NCBI RefSeq assembly: GCF_020535245.1
Contig: NZ_CP084911.1
Coordinates: 783,001 to 847,000, forward strand
Source: Asticcacaulis sp. AND118
GTDB taxonomy: Bacteria > Pseudomonadota > Alphaproteobacteria > Caulobacterales > Caulobacteraceae
Length of the DNA stretch: 64,000 nt
Direction: 5' to 3'
Shown here: in pieces, positions 41,908-49,849 of the stretch
Layout: every line of letters starts with the position of its first letter
Position numbering within the stretch: position 1 is the first letter of the stretch
Notes under the pieces: model-generated
Databases searched by the model: none
What the model was told of the DNA's origin: nothing
Seen by the model: only the letters and a program-made list of their open reading frames with translations
Program-made: the position numbers and the translations under genes

Positions 41908-44592
41908 TTATGCCTGACCCGGTGACAATGCCTTGCGTATGGCGGCCTGAAGCTGCATGGGATTGAACGGCTTGGCGACATAATTATCCATGCCCGCCGC
42001 CAGACAACGTTCGCGATCGCCTTCAAGGGCGTGAGCGGTCATGCCGATGATCGGCACATGTTTGACGTTTTCCATTTCACGGATACGGCGGGTCGCCTCA
42101 AGACCGTCCATTTCCGGCATCTGTACATCCATAAGGATCAGGTCGAAGCCGCCGGCTGAGGCCGTTTCCACCGCTTCACGGCCGTTGCGCGCCACCTCTA
42201 CCTGAAACCCCTGATCTTCCAGCATGGCCTGAGCGACGATGATATTGCCTTCATAGTCTTCGGCCAGCAGCACCCGGCCGAGCGCCTGGGCCGGGGACGG
42301 CGTCTTGAGCGCGGCGATGACGGTGGCGGCGGGCAACGCTGTGTTTTGCACGGCCTGGGCGGGAATGCTGACCGAAAAGCGGCTGCCCATGCCTTCGCGG
42401 CTCTGCACGACGATGCGCCCACCCATCAGTTCGGCGAGTTGTCGCGTGATGGCCAGACCCAGCCCCGTGCCGCCGAAGCGCCGTGAAATGCTGGGGTCGG
42501 CCTGTGTGAATTTTTCGAAGATCTTGTCGACCTGCTTGACCGACATGCCGATGCCGGAATCGACCACGTCGATGCCGATTTCACGCTGGCCGTCGGGCAG
42601 GGGGCTCGACTTGACGAGGATGTTGACGAAGCCCTCATCGGTGAATTTGACGGCGTTGCTGACCAGATTGGTGATGACCTGCTGCAACCGCAGAGCGTCG
42701 CCGTGGATGCCCAGTTCTTCACGCGGCGCGGTCTTGATATTGAGCATGATGTCTTTTTCGGCGGCGCGCACGCTCATCATCGAGCCGACCTCGGCGACGA
42801 TGTCGGCGATATTGATGGGCCGGGATTCGAGCACCAGTTCATGGCTCTCGATCTTGGCCACATCCAGCAGGTCGTTGATCAGGTTGAGCAGGGAATCCGA
42901 AGACAGCCGCAGCACGCTGAGCAGCTTCATCTGCTTTTCGTCGAGCGCCGACCCCCGCTCCAGAAGAGAGACGATGCCGATGATGGCGTTCATCGGCGTG
43001 CGCAGTTCGTGGCTCATATTGGCCAGAAACTCGCTCTTGGCGACATTGGCGTGCTCGGCCGACAGACGTTCGCCTTCCAGCACGACCTGCACGATGTTCT
43101 GCGCCGTCTCGACATCGTCGCGCGTCCACGGCTTGCAGCGGTGCTGGACGGTTTCCTTCCACAGCTCGAACGACGAGCGCGGCATCAGGCGGTAACCGGC
43201 CCTGGTCTCGACCGCTGTCTTTTCCGGCGTGCCGGCCCAGCTCACCTGCTGCTGCTCGGAGCCGCGGAACCAGATGATGTAGTCCTTTTTCGTGGTGCTG
43301 ATCGGTGCCGCGAGGAAGCCGCCTTTCAGATGACAGAGGGCCGGCACATCGGCGCAGACCTTGTCGGCTTCCTGCGTCGAATAGATGCCGTTGGTCTGGT
43401 CCTGAATCCAGTCGGCCAGCGCGTGGATCGCCGCCTCGTCCGGCGTGTCGCCGAAACGCAGCAGACGCTTGCGCGTCATCACCGCCATGCCGGTGGCGCC
43501 GAGCGCGCCCAGCGCCAGGGTCTGACGCCCCTTGAGCAGTTCTTCGAGATTGAAATCGCTTTTCAGTCCGGCGGTCAGGCGCTCGACGATCAGGTTGCGC
43601 TTTTCCTGTTCCTGACGGTCGCGCAAGCCCTCCATCGACGACAGTTGCGCCGAGAAGATATGGCCCATGATCTCCGACACCATGCGCACGCGATAGGGCA
43701 CGTGGTAGCCGACATTATGATGGCAGGCGACGAGGCCCCACAGCTTGCCGTCCTGAATGATCGAGATCGACATCGAGGCCGCCACGCCCATATTCGCCAG
43801 ATACTGTACGTGAATGGGCGAGACCGAGCGCAGGACGCTTAAGGACATGTCGAGCGGCTGATCCGTGTCGGGGTGCAAGGGCGGCACGATCGGCACCGGC
43901 GCATAGCTTACATCTGCGATCTGACGGATATAGTTGGTCATGTAGAGCTTGCGCGCCTGTTCCGGAATGTCCGAGGCCGGGAAGTGCAGCCCGCGATAGC
44001 TGGGCATATATTCGGCCTTGGACTCGCCGACGACCTCACCGTTCCAGTTCTCATCGAACTGATACAGCTTCACGCGGTCGAAGCCGGTGATTTCACGGAT
44101 CTTGGTCGTCACAAAATCGAACAGGTCGGGCAGGGTGGTGGCGTTGCGCAGGCCCACGGCGAAATCGCGTAGTTCGTCGTAGAAGAAGTCGCGCGCCATC
44201 GCCTTTTTGTCGTCGACGATTTCCAGCTCGACCACAATATTGTCGCCGGCCTTATGCGCCACGGCATCGAACCACACATCATCCACCTTGATGATGGTCG
44301 ATTGCAGCGGCATCAGGCTGCGCTCGACGATGATGTGATTGATCTGCTCGGCCTGTTCTCTGCCGATAATGTCTTCCAGCCTTCGGTTCAGCACGTCCTC
44401 GGCGGTCGTCTGGGGGAACCAGGTCTGGACGTTGCTCGACACCTGAATGACGCGGTGATCCTCGCCTTCGAGGACGAACAGCATGCCGTAGGGCTGGATC
44501 GAGCCGGGGATGTGGATGGGCTCGCGGGCGCATTCCTTTAGAGCCTCTTCAAGCTCCGCTTCGGTGAGTTCGGCGCGGGGCTCAAGCTTCAT
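41908..44592 (-). CDS. Bacteriophytochrome hybrid histidine kinase
   Basis: 894 aa. The biliverdin-binding Cys21 (KECAREPIHIPGSIQPYG) precedes a PAS-GAF-PHY photosensory module with the PASDIP motif (near residue 196). HisKA (SHELRTPMN), a HATPase and a C-terminal receiver (LMDVQMPEMDG) follow. It is a red/far-red light sensor that autophosphorylates and passes phosphate to its own receiver. The start at 44592 was chosen because upstream residues have no family match. It is divergent from a GAF histidine kinase. Confidence 0.93.
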   Translation of the reverse strand: MKLEPRAELTEAELEEALKECAREPIHIPGSIQPYGMLFVLEGEDHRVIQVSSNVQTWFPQTTAEDVLNRRLEDIIGREQAEQINHIIVERSLMPLQSTIIKVDDVWFDAVAHKAGDNIVVELEIVDDKKAMARDFFYDELRDFAVGLRNATTLPDLFDFVTTKIREITGFDRVKLYQFDENWNGEVVGESKAEYMPSYRGLHFPASDIPEQARKLYMTNYIRQIADVSYAPVPIVPPLHPDTDQPLDMSLSVLRSVSPIHVQYLANMGVAASMSISIIQDGKLWGLVACHHNVGYHVPYRVRMVSEIMGHIFSAQLSSMEGLRDRQEQEKRNLIVERLTAGLKSDFNLEELLKGRQTLALGALGATGMAVMTRKRLLRFGDTPDEAAIHALADWIQDQTNGIYSTQEADKVCADVPALCHLKGGFLAAPISTTKKDYIIWFRGSEQQQVSWAGTPEKTAVETRAGYRLMPRSSFELWKETVQHRCKPWTRDDVETAQNIVQVVLEGERLSAEHANVAKSEFLANMSHELRTPMNAIIGIVSLLERGSALDEKQMKLLSVLRLSSDSLLNLINDLLDVAKIESHELVLESRPINIADIVAEVGSMMSVRAAEKDIMLNIKTAPREELGIHGDALRLQQVITNLVSNAVKFTDEGFVNILVKSSPLPDGQREIGIDVVDSGIGMSVKQVDKIFEKFTQADPSISRRFGGTGLGLAITRQLAELMGGRIVVQSREGMGSRFSVSIPAQAVQNTALPAATVIAALKTPSPAQALGRVLLAEDYEGNIIVAQAMLEDQGFQVEVARNGREAVETASAGGFDLILMDVQMPEMDGLEATRRIREMENVKHVPIIGMTAHALEGDRERCLAAGMDNYVAKPFNPMQLQAAIRKALSPGQA

Positions 44593-44820
44593 AAGGCGTC
44601 TCGGTAATCGGGCATGCAAGCTCAGTAACTGTAGGATACCGAGAACAGCGCACTGCGCCCGGCCGAATGGATATGGTATAAGATTATGGCGCGATAAATA
44701 TAAAGGGAAAATGTGGCTTTGGGCGCCAGGGCTGAGGTGTTCACGAACCTTTTAGGTTTTCGTAAACGCAATCTATAGTAGCCTCAGGCTTGTCAAATAA
44801 ACCCGACCCCAAAAGACCCA

Positions 44821-46575
44821 GTGAGCGTGCATATGATCAGTTTGTCGACTACGCCTGAACCGAGGGGGGTGGCATCTATCGGACCGTCGCCCTGGTATAC
44901 GCGCGCCATGGAGCACCTGATCGAAGTGGTGCAGGCGCTTTCGCAGGCGCGCGATATCGCGACCGTGGCCGCCATCACCCGCGACGCGGCGCGCGAACTG
45001 ACCGGCGCGGACGGGGCGACCTTCGTCCTGCGCGACGGCGACAAATGCTTCTATGCCGACGAAAACGCCATCGCGCCGCTATGGAAGGGCAAGCGTTTCC
45101 CGATGGAAATATGCATTTCCGGCTGGGTCATGCTGCATGCCGAACCGGTAACGATCGAAGACATCTACGCCGATCCGCGCATTCCGGCCGAAGCCTATCG
45201 CCCGACCTTCGTCAGGAGCCTGGCCATGGTGCCGATCCGCAAGGACGCGCCGATCGGCGCCATCGGCAACTACTGGGCCCATAACCATCAGCCGACCGCC
45301 GAGCAGGTCAGCATATTGCAGGCGCTGGCCAACACCACCGCTGTGGCGCTGGAAAACGTGCGCCTGATCGACGAATTGCGCGAGAAGGTCGATACTCTGG
45401 AGGTCCAGCAGGCCCGCATCAAGGAACAGCATGACTCGCTGGAGGTCTTCACCCACGCGCTGGCGCATGACCTGAAAGAGCCGGTGCGCACGGTGCGCGC
45501 CTTCTCCGACCTGATCGTTCACAACAAAAGCGGCCAGTCGAACGAAACCTATTTCGACTTCATCCGCGCCGCTGCCGAGCGCATGGCCATGATGGTCGAC
45601 ACCGTGTTCGACTATACGCAACTCCACGACCCGGCGCGCACGGTCAAGAGCGACTGTCCGATGAACGAGGCGCTGATCAACGCCACGGAAAACCTGCGCC
45701 AACTGATCACCGAGCGCCGTGCTTCGATAAGGACGGGACCGCTGCCTATGGTCAGCGCCCAGCCCAGCCACATGATGCAGGTGCTGCAAAACCTGATCGC
45801 CAACGCCGTGAAGCATTCGCCGGACGGCGTGAAGATCGAGGTGTCGGCCGAGGACAAAGGCCATTGCTGGCAGTTCTGCGTCAGCGACAACGGTCCCGGC
45901 ATCGACGGGCCGGACCTGAAGCGCATCTTCGAGCCTTTCCGCCGCCTGCGTCAGAACGAAGAGGGCGCGGGTCTGGGTCTCGCCATCTGCCATAAGATCG
46001 TTACCCTGCACGGGGGCCGCCTGTGGTGCGAGTCCGAACCGGGCGAGGGCGCCCGTTTCCTGTTCACCCTGCCCAAGGCGGAGAGCGCCGGCATGTCCGA
46101 AGACGAAACCCAGGCGGCTCCGTTGGAGAAGGTTACCGGCGACGGATTGGCGCGCGTGCTGCTGGTCGACGACCGCGAGGCCGATCTGGAACTGACGCGC
46201 ATCCTGCTGCGCGAACGCGACAAGGTCGAATGGAACCTGTCGGTGGCGCGGTCGGGCAAGGAGGCCCTGAGCCTGTTGACGCAGGCGCGCGAAGCCGGTG
46301 TGCCGTTCGACCTGGTCCTGTTGGACATCAATATGCCGGGCATGAGCGGTTTTGACATGCTGCGGGCGTTGCGCGCCGAAGCCGACGACACGGCGGTGAT
46401 CATGTGCACCGGTTCGACCTATGACGGCGATATCCAAGAGGCGCGCGAACTGGGGGCGCAGGGCTATATGGTCAAGCCGCCGTCGCTGGCGCAACTGCGG
46501 CCGATGGTGGACGACATCCCGGAACTGAGCTGGCAGGACGAAGGCGTCACTGCCCGGCTGATGCGCGCCGCCTGA
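44821..46575 (+). CDS. GAF-domain hybrid histidine kinase
   Basis: 584 aa, soluble. A GAF domain (about residues 35-190, with GWVMLHAEPVTIEDIYADPR and MVPIRKDAPIGAIGNYWA) leads into HisKA (ALAHDLKEPVRTVRAF), HATPase (VSDNGPGIDG, GLGLAICHKI) and a receiver (VLLDINMPGMSG). The start is GTG 44821 or ATG 44833; neither has a clear ribosome site. Divergence from the phytochrome gene suggests a shared light-response circuit, but the GAF domain here lacks phytochrome chromophore motifs. Confidence 0.88.
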   Translation: MSVHMISLSTTPEPRGVASIGPSPWYTRAMEHLIEVVQALSQARDIATVAAITRDAARELTGADGATFVLRDGDKCFYADENAIAPLWKGKRFPMEICISGWVMLHAEPVTIEDIYADPRIPAEAYRPTFVRSLAMVPIRKDAPIGAIGNYWAHNHQPTAEQVSILQALANTTAVALENVRLIDELREKVDTLEVQQARIKEQHDSLEVFTHALAHDLKEPVRTVRAFSDLIVHNKSGQSNETYFDFIRAAAERMAMMVDTVFDYTQLHDPARTVKSDCPMNEALINATENLRQLITERRASIRTGPLPMVSAQPSHMMQVLQNLIANAVKHSPDGVKIEVSAEDKGHCWQFCVSDNGPGIDGPDLKRIFEPFRRLRQNEEGAGLGLAICHKIVTLHGGRLWCESEPGEGARFLFTLPKAESAGMSEDETQAAPLEKVTGDGLARVLLVDDREADLELTRILLRERDKVEWNLSVARSGKEALSLLTQAREAGVPFDLVLLDINMPGMSGFDMLRALRAEADDTAVIMCTGSTYDGDIQEARELGAQGYMVKPPSLAQLRPMVDDIPELSWQDEGVTARLMRAA

Positions 46576-46622
46576 CCCTGCAACGCTTTGCCTCATCTCG
46601 CCATAAGGCTCGGGCACGGCAA

Positions 46623-46637
46623 TGAGAATTGTTTTCA
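46623..46637. promoter_or_regulatory. Fur-box-like site before tonB
   Basis: TGAGAATTGTTTTCA resembles the 7-1-7 Fur pattern with two mismatches in the right arm; a second TTGCGAATGAG follows. It lies about 115 bp before the tonB start. Confidence 0.5.
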
Positions 46638-46752
46638 ACGCTCTTGCGAATGAGTTGCAGGAGTGCTAGTCAGCGATCTGCGCCGGATCGTTGGGGTTCG
46701 GCCTGTTTTCTCTGGCTTCGGACGAATGAGCGTTCAGGGTATCACCTCCGAT

Positions 46753-47577
46753 ATGACCGACACGACGGCGCGCGCCAAAAGCGCGGCTGCCAAACCGCCG
46801 CGCCGCAAGGCCAGGGGCAGCGGGACGTCGGTGGCCATCGGCATCTCTCTGGCCGTCCACGCTGCTATTGCCGCCTATGTCGTGACAACCCAGTTTACCC
46901 TCAAGGCGCCTGAGATCAAGGAGACCGATCCGGTGCTGGTCGAGATGGTCCCGCTGCGCAAAAGCCCGCCGCCCAGGCCCGCCGTGACGTCCGATCAGCC
47001 CAAACCTGAAACGCCTGTGGTCGAGCCCAAGCCCGTGATCCAGCCGCGCGAAACGCCGCCGCCGGTCACTCAGCCGCTCGCGCCGCTCAACATGGCGCCG
47101 GTCAAAACGGCTCAGCCGCAACCCCCGGTGGCTGCCCCTGCCGCCGCCAAGGCCGCACCCGCCGCGACGCCTCAGCCGCGCAACGACTTTGTCGGCGTCG
47201 ATGTCGACATGGCGCTCAGCAACAATCCGCCGCCGCCTTACCCGCCGCAGGCCAAGGCCCGTCACGAAGAAGGCACAGTGCAACTGCGTCTTCAGGTGCG
47301 CGCCGACGGCAGCGTCGGCGAGGTGCAGGTGCAGTCGTCCAGCGGTTCGATGCGCCTTGATCGCGCCGCCATAGACGCGGTGAAACGCTGGAAGTTCCGT
47401 GCGGCGACCAAGGGCGGTCAACCGGTCGATTCCTGGGCCGTCGTGCCCATTACCTTCGGCTTCAAGCGCGGCGACGGTGGCCGCGGCCGGGACCATCATG
47501 GCGATCGCCGCGGCCGCCCAGGTGGCCACCCAGACAGACCTTTCGATTCAGAACAGACCTCCGGAGACACTCAATGA
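46753..47577 (+). CDS. tonB: TonB energy-transducing protein
   Basis: 274 aa. One transmembrane anchor (VAIGISLAVHAAIAAYVV), a Pro-rich periplasmic spacer (VEPKPVIQPRETPPPV) and a TonB C-terminal domain (YPPQAKARHEEGTVQLRL, DAVKRWKFRAAT). After the normal end it has an unusual tail of about 35 residues rich in Gly, Arg, Asp and His (RGRDHHGDRRGRPGG). Its stop overlaps the next ATG (ATGA). Starts upstream at 46726 and 46663 are possible; 46753 begins the basic cytoplasmic tail typical of TonB. It would energise the iron receptors nearby. Confidence 0.87.
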   Translation: MTDTTARAKSAAAKPPRRKARGSGTSVAIGISLAVHAAIAAYVVTTQFTLKAPEIKETDPVLVEMVPLRKSPPPRPAVTSDQPKPETPVVEPKPVIQPRETPPPVTQPLAPLNMAPVKTAQPQPPVAAPAAAKAAPAATPQPRNDFVGVDVDMALSNNPPPPYPPQAKARHEEGTVQLRLQVRADGSVGEVQVQSSSGSMRLDRAAIDAVKRWKFRAATKGGQPVDSWAVVPITFGFKRGDGGRGRDHHGDRRGRPGGHPDRPFDSEQTSGDTQ

Positions 47578-48557
47578 CCCTGATCCAGCGCCTTCTGGCC
47601 GGCACCGCCGCTCTGGGCCTGATGGCCGTAGCCCCCGTGGCTCTGGCGCACAGCCAATGGCTGCTGCCCTCGGCTACTCAGGTCGAGGCCTCGACCAACC
47701 CGCAGCGCCCGACCTATGTGACGGTGGATGCGGCGTCGTCGAACGGCCTGTTCTATGCCGACCACAACGCCATGCGCCTGACCGGCCTGCAGATCAGCGC
47801 CCCGGACGGTTCGCTGATCGAGGCGGAGAACGCTTCGACGGGCAAGTTGCGCTCGACCTTCGACGTCAAGCTGGAGAAGGAAGGCACGTACCGCATCGCT
47901 TCGGTCAGCAAGTCGGTCATCGCCACCTATAAGGCCGGTGAAGAAACCAAGGTCTTCCGCGGCAGCGAAGAAGACTTCGCCAAGCAGGTTCCCGCCAATG
48001 CGCCGGAACTGAAGATCGGCCGCAGCTACGGTCGTATCGAAACCTTCGTCACTTCGGGCAAGCCGTCGGAAATCAAGCCAGTGGGGCAGGGGCTGGAGCT
48101 TTTCCCGCTGCAACCGACGACCGATCTCGTGGTCGGTGAAAAGGCGAAATTCCGTGTCCTGCTCGACGGCAAGCCGGTGCCGGGCCTGAAGGTCAAGGTC
48201 GTGCCGGGCGGCGTGCGCTTCCGCGGCGAACTGGGCGACCAGACGGTCACCGCCGACGCCGAGGGCACGGTCGCTGTCGACTGGAAGTTCGGCGGTCAGT
48301 ACTACCTTAATGCCTCCTATCCGCCGCGCCCGGAAGCCGATGACGACGACCATGGTCCGGCCCAGGGTGGCGCTCAGGGCGGTCAGCGTCCGCAGGGCGC
48401 GCCGCAAGGTCAGACGTCTCAGGGTCAGGCGTCTCAAGGTCAGGGCCCGCAAGGTCAGGCTGGCCAAGGTGGAATGGGTGGCCGTATGGGCGTGCCACGC
48501 GATCTGCCGCCGGTGAGCGCGCGTTACGCCGTGACGGTCGAAGTCCTCCCCTTCTAA
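47574..48557 (+). CDS. DUF4198 periplasmic protein
   Basis: 327 aa. A signal peptide ends at ALA-HSQWLLPS, the usual start of DUF4198 proteins, which are linked to metal uptake in several bacteria. The body is beta-rich (FPLQPTTDLVVGEKAKFRVL). Residues about 255-305 form a Gln/Gly repeat (QGGAQGGQRPQG, then QGQTSQGQASQGQ), a low-complexity insertion not expected of the family. It overlaps tonB by four bases, so the two are co-translated and probably work together in metal import. Confidence 0.82.
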   Translation: MTLIQRLLAGTAALGLMAVAPVALAHSQWLLPSATQVEASTNPQRPTYVTVDAASSNGLFYADHNAMRLTGLQISAPDGSLIEAENASTGKLRSTFDVKLEKEGTYRIASVSKSVIATYKAGEETKVFRGSEEDFAKQVPANAPELKIGRSYGRIETFVTSGKPSEIKPVGQGLELFPLQPTTDLVVGEKAKFRVLLDGKPVPGLKVKVVPGGVRFRGELGDQTVTADAEGTVAVDWKFGGQYYLNASYPPRPEADDDDHGPAQGGAQGGQRPQGAPQGQTSQGQASQGQGPQGQAGQGGMGGRMGVPRDLPPVSARYAVTVEVLPF

Positions 48558-48676
48558 GGGCGGCCATCTAAAAATCATGCGTTATCCCGCCTGGCGGGAA
48601 CGAGGGCCGGAGACGCGGGTGTGGGACCACGGCTCCGGCTCTTGGTTATTTTGGACTCTGGTTATTTCCCATCCGT

Positions 48677-48780
48677 TAGAGCGAGATGATTTAAAGTGGA
48701 AACTTCATCTCGCTCTCAGTTTTTGAGTGATCGCGCAATTTTTCCGAAAAGTGGTGCCCACTTTATCGGATTGCGCTCTA
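48677..48780. repeat. 104-bp MITE-like element
   Basis: Ends in TAGAGCG (48677-48683) and CGCTCTA (48774-48780). An internal stem AGAGCGAGATGA/TCATCTCGCTCT (48678-48689 and 48705-48716) followed by CAGTTTTTG could act as a terminator for the upstream operon. A GAAAAGTGG/CCACTTTATC region forms a second partial stem. This type of sequence recurs in alphaproteobacterial intergenic DNA. Confidence 0.68.
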
Positions 48781-49631
48781 GGTTGTGGTGACATTTTAGG
48801 GATTCACGAGATTAACGAACTCTGATTCAACGCTATCTTTTGGAGGTTGGCGTGGAAGGCGAGATACTTCGTGATGATCAGTGGGATCGACTGCGTGATT
48901 TTGTTCCGGGCGGTCGCAAAGGTAAGCGTGGTCCCCGCAGTGATGGTCGCCGTTTTCTGAATGCGTTGCTGTGGCTGGCCCGTTCAGGTGGTCGGTGGCG
49001 TGACCTGCCTGAACGGTTTGGTCCGTATCAAACCGCTAAGCGCCGCTATTATCGGTGGATTGAGCAAGGGGTGATCGACCGGATATTCGAGGCTGTGTCG
49101 AACGATCCCGACATCGAGTGGCTGGCCATAGACGCGACGGTGATCCGGGCTCAGGCGCAAGCGGGCGGTGCGCCGAGAAAAAGGGGGGATCGCAAGCCCA
49201 GGCTCTTGGCCGCTCGCGCGGCGGGTTCGGAACCAAAATCCATGCCGTAGTCGACGCGCTTGGTCTTCCGGTGCGTTTTGAGCTTGGGCCGGGCCAGCAG
49301 AATGATATGGCCCCGGTTTGTGATCTGATGCGCGGATTACGCGCTGGAAAAGTCCTCGCTGATCGCGCTTACGATGCCGATAGTCTGCACGACCTCATTC
49401 TTGAACAAGGCGGTGAGCCCGTCATTCCACCGCGACGTCATCGCAAATACCAGCACCGTTACGACCGCATCGCTTACAAACAGCGCTGGGGCATCGAAGG
49501 CTTCTTTGCCAAACTCAAGCAATGGCGGCGAATTGCCACGCGCTATGACAAACTCGCCGTCAACTTTCTTGGCTTCATCAAAATCGCCAGCATCATGCTA
49601 TGGCTTAAATGATTAATTCGTCACCACAGCC
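48781..49631 (+). mobile_element. IS5-family insertion sequence (IS427-like)
   Basis: 851 bp with ends GGTTGTGGTGAC and GTCACCACAGCC (11 of 12 bases match as inverted repeats) and a TA target duplication at 48779-48780 and 49632-49633. The transposase is split over two frames, as in the IS427 group. Confidence 0.88.
48852..49612 (+). CDS. IS5-family transposase, read by a -1 frameshift
   Basis: The first frame begins at GTG 48852 (GGAGG upstream; a TTG at 48840 is also in frame) and carries the N-terminal domain (RFLNALLWLARSGGRWRDLP) and the first catalytic Asp (LAIDATVIRAQ). The second frame carries the second Asp (VLADRAYDAD) and the Glu (RWGIEGFFAKLKQ). They join at A5G6 (49178-49188), a classic slippery run, by a -1 shift. 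All three DDE residues are present, so it may be active. Confidence 0.85.
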
Positions 49632-49749
49632 TAGCGCCAATATGCAAGTGGTTGTTGATTTTGCGACACACTTGCAATAATTGGCGCAATCCAATCGAAA
49701 ATTTCCAATTTAATGGTTTGCATTTGCGAAACACTGGGCTATCTGCCTC

Positions 49750-49764
49750 TGACAATAATTCGCA
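49750..49764. promoter_or_regulatory. Fur box before the siderophore receptor
   Basis: TGACAATAATTCGCA fits the TGnnAAT-n-ATTnnCA 7-1-7 Fur pattern, about 85 bp before the receptor start. Confidence 0.68.
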
Positions 49765-49849
49765 ATTTCACCGAGCGGTGACTCTCGCAGACCGGATTTC
49801 GGTCATCCTCCCCGCGTCAGACGGAAAACCGCGACGCCTCATTTAAAAG

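Noticed and set aside
48852-49612. IS5-type transposase as a pseudogene because of its split frame
   Set aside because: The two frames overlap at an A5G6 slippery run and all DDE residues are present, the normal programmed-frameshift layout of this group.
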